Assembly (NCBI RefSeq): GCF_030463565.1
Contig: NC_134643.1
Span: forward strand, 18,055,606 to 18,119,605
Source: Pelecanus crispus
Lineage: Eukaryota > Chordata > Aves > Pelecaniformes > Pelecanidae
Length of the DNA: 64,000 bases
Direction of reading: 5' to 3'
The position numbers and the translations under genes are program-made. The notes under the pieces are model-generated. The model ran no database searches. It worked only from the letters and a program-made list of their open reading frames with translations, and had not been told where the DNA came from. This document shows, in pieces, positions 44,331 to 58,000 of the stretch (the stretch's first letter is position 1; every line of letters begins with the position of its first letter).

Positions 44331-46677
44331 GAATTAAGGGCAGCAGCTGGGAAAAGCCTGTCCTGGCACCGCTTTTCGGTGGGACCCGGTTTTGGAGAGA
44401 CTGGCAGAGGGGAGATCCCGATTGAGGAGGCAAAGTTAGGGGGCTGACGCGCAGCCCTGCCAACATCCTGGCTGGAAACTAATTCCCAGTGATTTACAGC
44501 AGGTGGCCAATGCAGAAGCTGTTCCCTGGCCCTGCCCCTTCTCTTCCTCCCGGCGTGTGACATTCAAAGCTTGTAGGAACTGAGGTTCATTCTAAGAGTG
44601 GATGGCTGGGGCTGCCAAAGAGATTCAATATTGTTTGAGACTTGGGGAAAAAACCCAACTTTAATATTTTATTCTGGGAAGGGAGCTTCTGCAGTGTGTG
44701 AGAAGTGATTAGTGCTGCTGTTAAAGGCCAGGTATACTTCTGGGGCATGGAACATTGTCTGTGGATGCCCATGACGTACATACATGTGGTATACTACGTG
44801 TATGTGTTGTGTCTTAAGCATCGTTCTGATACTTGAGTAGTCACTCCTTAATACACAGACTTCAAAGCTAAGGAGGAGCATTAACTGTTTCACCCCCAAA
44901 GCGATGACAAATCTGTTGGAAAATGAAGAAAAACCTCATTTCACCTCATTTTGTCTGCTGAAAAGTCATGCTTTGTTTTTTGACTCAGTCACCACCAAAT
45001 CCATAGGGATTCTTGAAGATGTGAGGCTGTGTTTTGTGTAAAATATGGTCCACTTAACACTTTCATGGTGAATATCTTTTTATTTAAGGAGTAATAGATC
45101 ACATTTCCTGATGTTTTCTTTCTTATAGGTCTGGAAAATAAAAGCTATTCAGGAATGCTTGAGTCAAGGGCAACATGCACCTTGCTGAATGCTTTGGGTT
45201 AAAGCTATGTAGCTATTCAATGGCTTGTCCCGGTCTCTTCCTCCCTCTACTTACCCCCAGTATTTATCAGGCTTAGCACTGATAGCCTCTAACTTTGAAG
45301 TCCCCAAGGTCCTGGCTATTACCAAAATACTCCAGTATTATGTGCAGAAAAATCTGCCCTCCCAAATTAGAGGCTCTCTTGTCCAAACCTGACCATGGCA
45401 GGCCCAAATAAAAGTACACAATTTTCTAGCTTTAACCTGTAGCACTGTTTCCTTTTCTTTCCTACATAGATTTTTCTCAGCTAAATAATATCTGCATGGG
45501 AGTGTCCGTGCTAGGAGGACATACAACTTCCTCTAATGTGTTATTTTATGACACAGAGTTTGATCAGAGGGAAAGCTTTTGGCAGTAAGTGCTTAATCAG
45601 GGTCTTCCAAAACTCTCTGCCCACTGCCTTGGCCTTGCACAGTACGCAGGTTAATCCATGGAACAATCTGTGCAGAGAAATACAGCTGTCAAGCATAGCT
45701 TTTGGGTTATAATGTTGAATGCTTCCAGGGTTTATGTGTCTTGATCTTTCAAGTTGCTGAACAAATGCACGTTTCCTCTTTTCATCTTGTGGTCATTGTC
45801 ATTGATATGGGGGACACAAACACACGCAAAACAAAGAAGTTAAGCCTTCTCCTAGGAGGTCGGAATTTATTAAAACAGTTATAGTTTAGTGGTGAACTCA
45901 CCTTAAAATTTAATGAGTTAGTGCTGCTTTTTGTTATGACATAAGAAAATGAAGTAAGGAGTCTTTGAAGCTACTTCAGACTTCATAAATATTAACAGGC
46001 TCTGCAGTCTTCACAGAGAGGAAGTTCTGGATGTTTTTTCTTCATCTTAATAGTACAGTTTCTTTTGCACAGTAAATCTTGCTTTGACTAAACTGTAAGA
46101 GCAGTTATCGGAACCAAACCAAAAATACTGTATTTGTGGTTAGGAGTGCTCTTGCTGGTTTTCCCCTCCTCTCTTTAACACCCATTCCTTTCTCCTGGTG
46201 CACGCTCTGATAGCAGTAAATTTAATTCCATGACTTACAAGACCAGATCTTCAGACATGTTTAAATGATTGAAAAGGCAGGTTTTTTTCTTCTGAGAATA
46301 GTGGAAGGTAAAGATTCCCAGCATGTTCAGTTGAGTTTGAAAAATCCTTTCTATTTGCATCTTGGGTCACTGTAGTGTTTAATACTTGCCCGTGTTAATG
46401 AGGAAGAAAACCGCTGGCACTATTTTCAAAACATGCCTTGAGACTACTTAAAATAGTCTCTTTTAGTTTAAAAGCTACATCTGCATCTTAATGGAAACTG
46501 AAATTCCATTTAGTTGCCGCTTCTTACAAATCCCAAGTTAATGCAGCAAGTTCTTTGTGACGGTCACAACACATCACCTGTTCTAGATACACGTTAACAA
46601 GAATGCATTAAACTTACTGTAAAACTAGTTCTCTTCAGTCACCGATGAGACACCTAGAACTAGGCTTTTTATTTCGC

Positions 46678-47197
46678 AGAATCACAGAATGGTTGAGGTT
46701 GGAAGGAACCTCTGGAGGTCATCTGGTCCAGCCCCCTGCTCAAGCAGGGCCACCTAGAGCTGGTTGCCCAGGCCCATGGCCAGATGGCTTTTGAGTATCT
46801 CCAAGGATGGAGACTCCACCACCTCCCTGGGCAACCTGTGCCAGTGCTTGGTCACCCTCGCAGTGCAAAAGGGTTTCCTGATGTTCAGAGGGAACCTCTT
46901 GCGTTTCAGTTTGTGCCCGTTGCCTCTGGTCCTGTCACTGGGCACCACTGAGAAGAGCCTGGCTCTGTCTTCTTCGTACCCTCCCTTCAGGTATTTATGT
47001 ACGTTGATGAGATCCCCCTGAGCCTCCTCTTCTCCGGGCTGAACAGTCCCAGCTCTCTGAGTCTTTCCTCACAGGAGAGATGCTCCACCCCTTCTTCATC
47101 TCCGTGTCCCTTTGCTGGACTCTCTCCATCATGTCCATGTCTCTCCTGTACTGGGGAGCCCAGAACTGGACCCAGCACTCCAGCTGTGGCCTCATGT
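46678..47197 (-). mobile_element. Old CR1 LINE, about 520 bp, minus strand
   Basis: It starts with AGAATCACAGAATGG at 46678 and includes the CR1 3' UTR (AACCTCTGGAGGTCATCTGG). The pol C-terminus follows on the minus strand, with [14 protein letters not shown] and [19 protein letters not shown] segments at 46948-46754, then [12 protein letters not shown]. Frame breaks divide the pol region, for example between the segments ending at 46987 and 46948. It is truncated near 47197. It belongs to the older subfamily of 1-178. Its minus orientation is opposite to the inferred gene. Confidence 0.92.
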
Positions 47198-49800
47198 TTC
47201 CCAGTATGCTGTAAAAATAAGAAACTTCTAAAGTAAATTTTGAGCGTGTTTTGTTTAGGATGCAGGTCCAAGAGGTCGCTTTGGTGCTGTAAGTCACTGA
47301 TGCAGCTTCTCTGAGTACTTTTGCTCTTCCACAGGAGCTGATGTTCCTTGTTAAAAAAACCCCAAACGCTTCAGCGTTTTCCTGATCCCATCAATGCAGA
47401 CTTTAACAACTCTTTTGACCTGTGATTAAGGGATTTATGACTAGGTTTGCTGGCTGCACATGCCTAGTAAGTGTAATCATTAGATGCTGAGTCACACGGG
47501 GTACGTATGTTTCTTGGGGTGTGTTCATGTGGACTACTCTCTGAAACGGAGCTCGTTTCAGTTTTGAGTGAATGCTTGCTTACGTTTGTGAGGGCACATC
47601 CTTGCTGTGGGCTGGTTTGGTTCTCCAGCAGCCATCCCATGCTGCGTTGTGCTCCATTGGAGCTGACCCACCTGGCCATTGGCACTTTCTACGTTACTGC
47701 GTTTCCTTTGTGACATGCCTGAAGGTGAGCATCTGTCTTATAAACTAAATGGAGGGAAGTTCGGGTGCTTCCTTATTCTGCCACATATGTTTTGTATGCT
47801 TATGTGGGTAACTCTGTAGTTGATGTTAAATATAGACTTTGTAAACAGCATTTTCATTTTTAGGTCAACGCTTCAGGTACAGAATAAAACTGTTAGTGTA
47901 ATGCTGGTAACACTGCTCATGGATAGGAGGGAGAGAGGAGAACAAGAAAAAGGCATAAAGCCCAAAATACCACTTTATCCTTGGGATTCTCATCAAACTC
48001 TGGGAGGGGACACTCTCATTTCTTGACCATTGAGTGTCTGCTCTTGTATATCTAGGTGTGTGTAGTTGGTTAAGATGTTTTTTTTAAGGTTCTTAAAGAA
48101 TATGGCAAAATTATGTGGAAAAAGCAGTTGGCAGTTGCTTGCCTTCTCCGTGTCCAAATACAATGGTTAATAGACACATTTTAAATTTCTATAGTACTCC
48201 CCTGAAAGTAACTGCACAATATGAGAGGTCTATACTTATCTTAATTAAAGAGAACAAAGCCATGCACTCCATGCTGGCCTGATGTCTGCAATTACTGACT
48301 GAGTGCAATTAGTTTCCAACTGCTAAAACTGTCTTATCAGAGCTCTCGATAGGACTGTCAGCAGTTTGTATTAGTATCTGGCATTACTAATGCTTGGCAT
48401 TTTTTACCATGTTGTAAAAACCACTTGTTCCTTCAATATTCATTTCAGTTATCAGATTACTCATATACAGAACACTTCACATTCACTGGTTTGGAAACCA
48501 ACCAGTTCTCGGAGACTGAAAATTAGTATGAGGCCTTTCAATGGAAGGATACACAAGCATCTTTAGATGCTCAAAACAGGGTTTATTTCATAACCTGAAG
48601 TTTATCATTAGCTTAAATTTTGAAAAGTGGCTTCTTCAAGTTAGAAATGCATATGCAAAAGAGAACTTCTTAAAAGAGTTTTAGTTCTAGTGCTACCTTC
48701 AGAAAAAAGTCCTCCAGCCTCTCACCATGGATTTTACTACCTGAGGCTCCATGTTGCTTTTACATTCAGGAAATGGTTTGTGTGTTTTTCTTCCCCTCTC
48801 TCTGGATCTCATCTCTGCATTCCCAGGTGTGCACAGCAACTGTATTTTAAAATAACGTGATGCGCTTTTCAAGGTTAACAGCATGTTGTAATTCCTGGGG
48901 AAGCGTAGCAGGGCTACAGAGAGGTGTGTGGATGTATTACTGTCAGCACTATTTAAGCAGTGTCACAGCCATAGTGCTGGGGAAATGTGAAGCCTCTAGA
49001 GAAAGATCTCTTAAAACGTAGTTTGAAGGCCATGCATAGTCTATGATACTGCGTTATGAGCCTGATAAGGATATCTTTTTTTCCATCTTGCTTTTCACAG
49101 AGCCAACTGATGTCTGTAGCTGTACAGCTTCAGGATCCCTCCTAGTTATGTTAGGACTGATGTGGGTCTCTAAACCCTGTAATTTACTGTAAATTACTCA
49201 GATCTGAGTCTAGGGAGCCTATAGTTGTGTGCTTTGGGCACAACCTGCTTTCCCAGACGCTCCTGTAGTAGTGTGACCGCTACCACTATTAGGGTTTGTT
49301 CCAGGGACAACGTGCTGCCAGAAACTGGGTGAGTTTATGCTTTCTGGGTTGGCTGGAGAGCGTGGCATGTCTAGTTTGAGTCTTAGAGGTCAGAGCAGCA
49401 GAGAAGAGATCTGAAAATACCCATAACCCTGTCCTGGGGGTGAAGGGACCAGTAGCTTTGAGCATTTTGTAAGATGCACAACTGTTGCAACAAGGTACCA
49501 CATTGCGATGGGGAATAAATGGCAAGTTCAGCACCCAAAGATGAAACGCTGTGTGCCTTCGGTGTGATGTTCCCTGCACTTACATGGCCCTCGATTGAAC
49601 ACAGCTTTAGCTACCTGATTCAAAATCAGTCTGATCTGTAGTCTGGGATCCTATCTCTGAACTCACTTTTGGGTTTGGGGCTTTCTTCAGCTTCCCTCTT
49701 GCTCACCTTTTCCCTTGTGAGACAGGGAGTAATGCCACGGGAGTTGCCTGCACGTATCATCCTTGAAGATCCTGGCTGCTTCCTCTTGCTGTACGTAGCC

Positions 49801-49850
49801 GAGGTTCGATTCCCAGCAGCTGCCATCCTCTTTGTGTGGGGCAAAGGTAG
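49801..49850 (+). mobile_element. Possible MIR-like remnant with B-box-like motif
   Basis: GAGGTTCGATTCCCAGCAGC followed by TGCCATCCTCTTTGTGTG and GGGCAAAG is reminiscent of the MIR segment GGTTCGAATCCC...CTGCCAC...GCTGTGTGACCTTGGGCAAG. GGTTCGATTCC resembles a tRNA B box, but no A box or cloverleaf can be drawn upstream. The call is weak. Confidence 0.25.
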
Positions 49851-52828
49851 CTGTGAAGCGTGGGACCTGAGAGCAGCAAAACATCCAAAGCATCCCCGTG
49901 TGACTAATATTAGGGCGACTTTGGACTGTGATCATCAGATAATAGTAAAAACCAGCTCCGTAGACTACTAAGTCTTGCATCAACTTGCAAGGATCATGTC
50001 ATCGGAAGGAGTAGGAATAATTGGAGCCTATATAACTATGTTCTTTATGTAGTCTGACTTTTCAACACATCAAACCACTTCTAGGCATTATTCCAGTTTG
50101 ATTTACTTTATAATTCTTTGCACCTCTGCAGTGCTTTTATCACGCTTTTCTTAATGCCTAATCTACAAAGCAACCCAAAAGATACCGCCGAGTGCCTGAG
50201 ATAACCTTTTGTCTGAAAACGCCGTGCGGCTTGGTTTTGTGTGAAACAGTGCGTGGTCTCAGCAGCTCTACGGGATCACCTGGGATCGTGCCATGAGGAA
50301 TGTCCTTCCCAACGAGCCACAGAGCGTCTGGCTGGACACACTGATCTGCCACTGAACACTGAACTGATCACTGATCACTGAACTGCCAGCTGCTATAGGG
50401 TGCTGTGCTCCTAAGGTTTTCTTCAGCTAGCCCTGTTTTGTTTCAGAGAAACGTTCTGAATATAAAGCTTTTGGTGCTTATAAAAGGGTCTGCGCCTACG
50501 TGGAAGGATTTTGCCTTCCCTTCCCAGCGGAGTCGCTTATGGGACAGGTGAATGTACGCACATTCAGCAGCTCTTACTTTTACTTTCTGTTAGGCAAATA
50601 ACCAGCCAAAGCGGGATAGTTCTGACTCCCCCAGAAAACTGTATTAGGAAACATTTTTACAGCAAATATTCTGCTTCTTTCCTGTTTCTTCCAGTAGCAA
50701 CCTTTCCCCAGTTTGAGGGCTCTGCCAACAACGATTTCCTCTAATGCTGGATCACTTATCCCTCTACAGCAACACATTGAAAACAAGTGAGGCACAAATA
50801 CCATTTCTTGGAGTATTTTACAGGAGGAATGTGGAGCTCACTTTGCTTAGCAGTTTGAATTTGCCTGGTGAAGCTCTCTGGCCCTCGGCAGTCCTCTGCT
50901 GAAGCAGCGCAGGGGCAGCATATGCTTTTTGAATGAGAAACAGTGACTGGCAGTTTTAGTCCGGTTTTCCTGGTGGAATGCAAGCCTGGCTGTGTGCAGT
51001 GTCCGCTTCAGATTTCACTTGGGATGCATGCATGCAGCTATCCTGGTTGGAGATGATGGGATCTATTCAAAACTCATTTTCTGTTTTGCTGTTAATACTT
51101 TGAAACTGCATAAATATTTTTTTCTTTAGAGATAAGCTTTAAGTATTAAGCTGTTGTCTGTGACTCATTAGTCTACTGTTGGTGACAATTTATTGTCTTT
51201 GTTAAATCATGGAAAATCTTTTCATGCAGTTTACATTCCTTATTGTCTGAAGCAAACTATGTCTGTTTATCTTACCCTGAAGGTGGCTTTCTTCTCAGCT
51301 GGCTAAAAGTTTATCATAATATCTGAGAGCTAGTATGAAAGTACAGCAGACCTCACTCATTGCACAAAAAATTTCATATGCGTATTTAACTGTTGAACAA
51401 TTGTGTTAGGTGAGTTTTGGAAACACATGGGCTGACACAAAAAAGAGTGTCTGTTTGCTTTAAAGGTGGTGATTTGCTTTTTTCACTTGCTCCTCTCTTT
51501 TCAAAAGCTCCAGCTGAACCAAGTGTTAGTAGTTGCATAGACCGGTGTTTTCTAGAGCTTTTTTTTAATTCGGAGATTTAATTGCTATGAAGTTAATACT
51601 GCATTCCTGTAAAAGTCAGAAGAAGAGTAGGTAAAGACAGTTGTACTTACTGGAAATGCTAAGAAGGGGTTGGACCCTGAGGATGACTGTCTGACCACAG
51701 ATTGCTCGTTGTCTGAAATGGGAGGTGAGAAACCATGTTTAGGAAGCAGATGCATCGCTGGTGTTTCCGAACCATGGAGGAAACGCCAGATGCTGACTCT
51801 TGAAGTAGATTAGCTACAAGGTGCAGATTTTCTTTCTCACAAGTTGATAGTAATTTGAAATAACTTCTTTTTCTTTTCAAATAAAGATTAATCAGTAGAT
51901 TCAATTCTTAAAGTTTTTTGCAAAATGCAGTCATAACTAGTAATGAGAGTATTGTCACTGGGGCACGAGGGAGAGCAAAGTGCTCTGCCTGGCAAGGTGG
52001 AAAGGAAAGCTTGCCTGGTGGCCCTAAAGAAAACACCTTTAAATAAAAGGTACTCAGTTGCGTGAGGTTCAGTAGTCCTGTCATTCCTGAAGAGAGACAG
52101 CTTCTTTCTTCCCCCATGTCCTCTTAATATGCAGCCTTGTGTAGGAATGCCAGTATGAAGTGGCTTGACCTCTTCTGTAGCCTTGTTAACTTATATACTA
52201 AATCCAAAGACTTTATGTGTATGTGTGAGCTCTTAGCCAAAGGTCTTGGCGTTGGTTATACACAAATCATACCAAGCTTTCCCATCTTACTGTTTGTCGT
52301 GATTCCTGGGCACCCAGAAACCTTTCCAATTACTGGAAAACAGTCTTCTAGTTCAGAAAAACTTGCTTCCGTGCCTTCTGGGTCGTGTGGCTGCCTCTTC
52401 TGAAGGAGAGGGTGTAGCAGGGCATGTTTTTTATTCTACTTGTTGCAGTACAGCTCTTGGAGGCCTGATGCCTCTGGTATGCTGTGGGGCATCAAAGTTG
52501 AGTGCAGCAATAAAGACCCAGAACAGTCCTTGATTAAAACTGCTGTTTAGTTTCTGAAGATGTTGTACTATCCAATAAATAGAAGGGTTTGGCAGGAGTA
52601 TCAGCAGGATATGAACAATCCCTTTATTGTTTATTTACAACTTTTCACGCTAAAGACAGCCTGTCCCTGTTTCTTGTCATCTCATCTTCCGTAACTTAGG
52701 TCTTGCTTAGAACAAACTCCCATTTACAGCCATCCAGGTCCCTGCTGAAGTTTAGTCAGCCTGCCTAGATCCTGCAGCTGAAGGCCCCAGATGCCTACAA
52801 CAAAGAAATCCGAAGATGTCGTCTTTCC

Positions 52829-52855
52829 TTTTTTTTTTTTTTTTTTTTTCCCCCC
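52829..52855 (+). repeat. T21-C6 homopolymer tract
   Basis: 21 consecutive T are followed by six C. It is one of several long T-runs on the plus strand right of the CpG island. Confidence 0.95.
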
Positions 52856-54536
52856 TTCAGTAAATTTGATGCTCTGTAGTTTGCTTTTGGGCACAGATGG
52901 GAGCCTCTTGGAATCCCTAAAATATTCAAGAGTAATGTTGTATAATGTGGGGGTTTTTAATTTTTTTGTTTACATCGATAGCAATTATATAAGCAATTCA
53001 GAGGTTGGTAGGAGTTCAGTGCTAGCTGGTGGTTCAATCATGTCCTGCAGTCTTCAGCATGCTTCTGTCACTAATGCAAAAAGTCTCAGAATTCAAAGTT
53101 TCCGTGACTTTCAGAGGCTGCATCTGTTAAAACATTTGCGTAGTGTAAACAAAAGGCTTGATATCCCCAAACCAGAATTTGAGCCTGATTGGTAATTAGA
53201 CTTTTAGGATCCTTCTTGAAGAGTGAAATCCATAGTTTAGTTTTTAAAATTCCAAGATTTAAATATGTGAATATTAATGAAGTGGTTGGGAATAAGTTAG
53301 AGCTGGAAGTCCCGGTTAAGAGACTGACAGAAGTGTCAAAAATGTTGCCCTCTGCCTTCATTTCTACTCTTTCCCCCAGATTTTTTAGGGAGTTTTCGGG
53401 AGGTCTTTTGGAGGTCCATGGGTAGTCTCTGGGCTTCAGCTGGTGATGTGGCCTCTCAGTTTTGCCATGAAGCACCACTGGCTTCTCTCTGGCTTTGACT
53501 GGGAAAACCAAACCATTTCTTAGGAATGGTTGGATGAAGAAAGGTGGGATCTCTACAGAAATCTCCTTTGTGAACTTAGGAAGCTTTGAAATGGGCACAG
53601 CTGAAGGGGTTTCACAGTGGCTTGTGGGGCAGGTGGGCACATGCGAGGAATAACGCTCCCTGCCCTTTCCTTCCCCACCCCAACCATAACTGCTCAGAAA
53701 GATACACTCTGTGTATATGGCTCTTTTTCTTAAAGTACTTTGACCTTTGGACATTTATCGTTGCTAACTGAAGTATCATCGTGCATAAATAAACTGGTCA
53801 GCTCAAGTGGTGTAATTCTGGCCCTCATCCCAGTCTTAGAGGCAGACATAAATGCCGTCCTGTAGCTGACTTTTAAGTTGCTTGGTCTGATTGAAATGAT
53901 GACTGAAATAATCTTATTTCTTGTCCCTTGTTTTCTTCACTTCATTACTAAACTCTCCATCCTGCTATCTTTGTGTTAATTTAAATCTATTTCAAGTCTG
54001 AAGGCTCAGCAATGTGCCAGGTTGCTATTTACTGTCATTGGGTTTGTATCATTTTAGCAGCCTGACAGGTTTTGCAGTGTATTTGTGACATTTTGAGATG
54101 AGAAAATACTTTGTTTTGAAATAGAGCATGCAAAAAGTATGGTAGATCAGAGTGCTTGTACAGGCTTGGTTAATAAACTGAAGAGCTGAACACCGCTGGA
54201 TTCATAGGTTACCCCACATTTAGGCTCAAAAAATCAAACTGTCAGAGACTTTTTTTCTGCTTCTTCCTTGTGTCCAGTGTATCTCGTGTTGAAACATGGT
54301 GGAAACCTTACTCATATGGCTCTACCAAGAGAGGAGCTGGCTTCTCTTGGGAGGAATGCCACTTAGCACGTAACTATACTTTGGTGATGCTGCCAACAAC
54401 AGGCTTCCCCTCGGTCGAGGAGGGGAGCTGGGTATGTTGATGTGCCCTGCTTTATTTAAAGGCTTGCTCTAAGATACCTTGTTCCAGTTGTTTCAAGCAG
54501 CTTCAAAAATGTAGTTGTTAACTCCTGTGTGGAATA

Positions 54537-54556
54537 TTTTTTTTTTTTTTTTTTTT
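54537..54556 (+). repeat. T20 run
   Basis: An uninterrupted run of 20 T lies about 290 bases upstream of the candidate exon at 54851. Confidence 0.95.
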
Positions 54557-54850
54557 GCCATCTGCAGTTATGAGGCAGTAGGATATAACAAGCACCATTA
54601 AAATGTTAATTTCCTACAAATATGGCCAAATGAGTAAGAACTGGGCTAGTTTATGGTAATAGCCTCACCTGGCTGGTTTATTTGTTAGTACCTTCCTTAC
54701 AGACTTATGGAACACGTCATTTCTGTGTTCTATTGAAATTACGCAATTTTTTGTTTAGTTTTCCTCAACTCTATGCATGCTTTAAGGAAGCCTCAGAATT
54801 GCTCATAGAATATGGCTGCTTTATCTCCGTCGTTCCTCCCCGTCCTCCAG

Positions 54851-55020
54851 TGGTCATGTGCGCCAAGCTGCTGAAGGTGGACAGCCGAGCCGCGCTGTGC
54901 GTGTCTGGAGACGAGTGGGTTACGATTGCTGGCCAGAGTTCATTTGCCGCAGTGTTGAGTGTTTTGAGTGATGAGTTATTTTGGTTTTGTCTGCAAAATG
55001 AAATTGGTTTCATGAACTAA
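54851..55020 (+). other. Candidate alternative terminal exon (unconfirmed)
   Basis: The interval is preceded by a branch-like CTCAT (54802-54806) and a pyrimidine-rich tract ending in CCTCCAG at 54850. The frame then reads about 56 codons (VMCAKLLKVDSRAALCVSGD, then EWVTIAGQ) to a TAA at 55018-55020. The first 30 codons are unusually gene-like in composition (GCC AAG CTG CTG AAG GTG GAC) in otherwise AT-rich DNA, with several CpGs. An AATAAA overlaps the stop, and a T/G-rich stretch follows. I recognise no family, and no strong splice donor follows. It could be an alternative last exon of the plus-strand gene, an old exonised patch, or chance. Confidence 0.25.
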
Positions 55021-55024
55021 TAAA
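55019..55024 (+). terminator. AATAAA poly(A) signal with downstream GT-rich stretch
   Basis: AATAAA overlaps the TAA stop of the candidate exon. The GT/T-rich stretch TTTTTTTGTTTGGTTGGTTG starts about 50 bases later (55073 onward), in the range expected for a downstream cleavage element. It is meaningful only if the exon is real. Confidence 0.3.
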
Positions 55025-58000
55025 ATTTGGCAGAAGAGACAAGAATGCATGGGAAACTTAACTGGAGTAATGCTTTTTTTGTTTGGTTGGTTGGGTTTTT
55101 TTTCCCCTTTTCTTTCCCTCCCATGTATTTCCCTACGAGTGTCTGACTCGTAGGCTCCGTCGTCCTTTCTGAAGTTAGTCCCGGCATAGACCCACGCTGT
55201 CATTTTCCATCGATAACTGCTGGTGGGGACACCCTCTGCTCAGCCTCACCTTCATACTTCTCCACCAGTTGCCTATTTAACTTTACAACTATTAAGCACA
55301 TATGGCAGCCTTTTCCTGGGCTGGACTGGTGTCCATCTTCGATCCTCTACTTAGAGCAGTTAGAGGTATGACCAAAATCAGCTTTTTTAACAGCAGTTGA
55401 TACTATGTACAGAGGTTATTGAGAAAGAGCATGGAGGAGATGCCCAGACTACACGTCCTTCTTGGAAGAATCAGATTTAATAGCAAAGATTTCCACTTAT
55501 TTTTGCTGTCCAAAGCATGTGAAAATCAACATGTGAAATGACAGATCTGCAGTTGTGGCAGAATACTCAAGCCGTTTACTAAACAAAAGAGTTAACTTGC
55601 CAGATTGTGATTATATTCCTTATGGCCCCTCTAGTTTCTCATACAGTTGGACATTCTGCTGCCTGGTGTGGCTATACGAGCTTGGGGTTTTTGTTTTTTA
55701 ATTCAGGATTACTATTGTAAGCATGGGGACAAAGAGCAGATATTCTGCCTCCTGAGGGAATGATGCAGTTTGAAATGTGAGGGAATAGAGGTTTGTTCCT
55801 GTAAGAGAGATTACCTTGAACGGCAGGACCTTTCAACCTTAAGCCTGCCATTTCACTATGTTAAGAGAAGTTAGTTAAATAGCCAAATTATTTAAACAAG
55901 TAATTGCAGTCCAGAAATCAAAACTGTCTTTTGGGTACTGTGATTCAGGCCTGTTTATAGCAAATGTGCCAACAGTGCAGACGGACTTACGTCAAGAGTT
56001 GTGCTCAGAAGAAATAGAGGAGACGTCTGTGATACCTAGAGGACAAGTTTGGTGCTTTCCTGTGTCACACAACTTCCTCTGCTATTTCAAAACTCTGCTA
56101 CGTGGAGAAAAATATCCCTCTCATCTTTTGACGAGCTGTGTGGGTGGGAATGGAGGAGGCTCTTCTCCAGAGTGCCGCTTTCCAACGGAGCTGTTGTTCA
56201 CATTCCTGTCGGTCTGGTGGGAGCTTGACCTTGAGTTTTTTACTCTGTGATAAGATTTCAAGGAATAGTTTACATGGCTTTTACAAGTGGCTGTGTAGTA
56301 CAAACAGTGCCAGAAATGAAACTGATGCCTAAAGCCAGACTTATTGTATGAAACTTGCTGTTTGTTCATTACTCCTTTGTGTAATTTGGATAAATCCCTC
56401 CCTCATGTGTTGTGCAGCATAGCAGTCTTTCACACAGTGTCCTTTTACGTATTATCTATGCAAATTTTTAGGCAATCCTCCATGCCCCTTCATTTAGAAG
56501 TTGCCGTGGTGAGGGATTACAACACTACAGACTTGGGTAATCCACATAGTAATGGTGTTTTTTTTTTTTTTTTTTCCCTGCCCTACACTTTCTGTGCCCA
56601 TAGCACCAACTTCAGGAGCATCTTCAGGTTTTTGTTGGGAAGAAGGGAGGAGGAACAGAACAAGCAGTAGCACTGCTTCTCACATGGAAATGTGTGGGAT
56701 TTGGGGATTATAAACATTCTTTATAAGCTCAAGGCTGGTATACAGGAAGTAAATTAAAGGTTCTTAATTATAGTGGTGGTTGTAATTTGGTATGTGCTAG
56801 CTATGTCTTTGTAGTTCTTCTTTATGTACCAAAAATGTTGAACTTCTTTACTCATGAGGGGAAAAGTTAAAAAATGTTGATTTATTAAAATAATTGTTAT
56901 GACTGTATGGTGGTTGGAGAGCTACTGGTGTTTGGTACAAGACTCAATTCCTTCCATCGGCTGTGTGCTGACTACAGAAATCAATGACGGACACCTCAAA
57001 CACTTTTTTTTTTTTTTGTGGTTTATTTTTGCAACGTAGATATTTTGGAGCCTTAATGGATTTTCAAATCAGCAGTAGAACAGTTAAAGCTGGTAGAAGC
57101 AAGTTATGAAGTGTTGTACACAAAATCACTGCATCCTGGGAATCTTTCTCAGAAAACTCATATCTAGGTGTGTTTGTGATAACTTTTGTTAGTTGCTTAC
57201 AGGGCTGTTAATATTGGCTTCTGCTGAATTGTCTCCCTAAACTTAGGGAAGCCCCTCAAGATAGACCATCTTGCTGTACTCTAGCTATTAGCCTTGTTCT
57301 CAGTGAGGTGCCCTGATAGCTGAATGATTTGGGGACTATGAATGTGGCCCTGTTGTTACTTTGTGAACAAAAAAGTAGGGGAGTTCATTTATCATTGCAT
57401 ATGTAACACAGCAGTTGCAGGTATGTGGTCTTTTGCCTGATAGCTTTAGGAACTCCTTCTGTATGGTCTTGCCATAAGTGAAACTGTAATGCACAGGTAG
57501 CTTGGCACTGTGGCACGTGTGAAGCGTTCAAACTTGCAAGCTGCATACGCGTGGTGCTGTGGATGTTTGCTGGTAAGGGCCGGGGCAGGCTTCTCTTTCA
57601 GCGATGGGTTGCATGCTCTCAGCTACGCTCGGTGGAGGTACGTGCACCGCATGGAGGTCAGCGGGGATTAGCCAGGCTGCAGTTGTTAGCTGTGAGTCAC
57701 GTCCTGCTTCAAATGTGTACCTCTTATTCATCTTTTTTTTTTCTTTTTTTTTTTTTTAAATGAATAGCAAGGTGAAATCTTTGTTTATCAAAAAAGAAAT
57801 ATGTAGTCATTCTTCAAAACTAGACCATGTTTTATACCTTTGATCTGTTTCTGAAGATTGCTGGGTGAGCTACGAGCAGTCACCCTGAGCAGATGAAGTG
57901 CTTGCTTGCTGCTGAGAGACCTCTTCAAGAAATACCTGCTAGGTCCAAGCCATTCTCCACAGGCTTTGGATGGCTGTTCTCAAAGTGTCTTTCTCTAAGC

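Larger units (their letters stand above)
42961..46677. other. Probable intronic DNA with a second CpG patch
   Basis: CpG density fades after about 43,110. No exon was recognised. It includes a 20-bp exact duplication (43681-43720) and a GC-rich patch at 44,090-44,330, both entered separately. Short frames on both strands lack domains. Confidence 0.45.
47198..54850. other. Probable intronic DNA, no exon recognised
   Basis: This is single-copy T/G-rich sequence. Short frames exist on both strands, for example 53086-53754 minus (222 codons), but they lack domains. It carries T-runs at 52829-52849 (followed by six C) and 54537-54556. A possible MIR-type remnant near 49801-49850 is entered separately. 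No RNA gene was recognised. Confidence 0.45.

Noticed and set aside
50351..50386. CTGATCACTGATCACTGAAC short repeats
   Set aside because: Only two to three irregular units of 7 bases. It is too short and imperfect to be more than local slippage.
53086..53754. 222-codon minus-strand frame
   Set aside because: It has no domain and low-complexity segments, and a plus-strand frame is open over part of it. It is probably chance.
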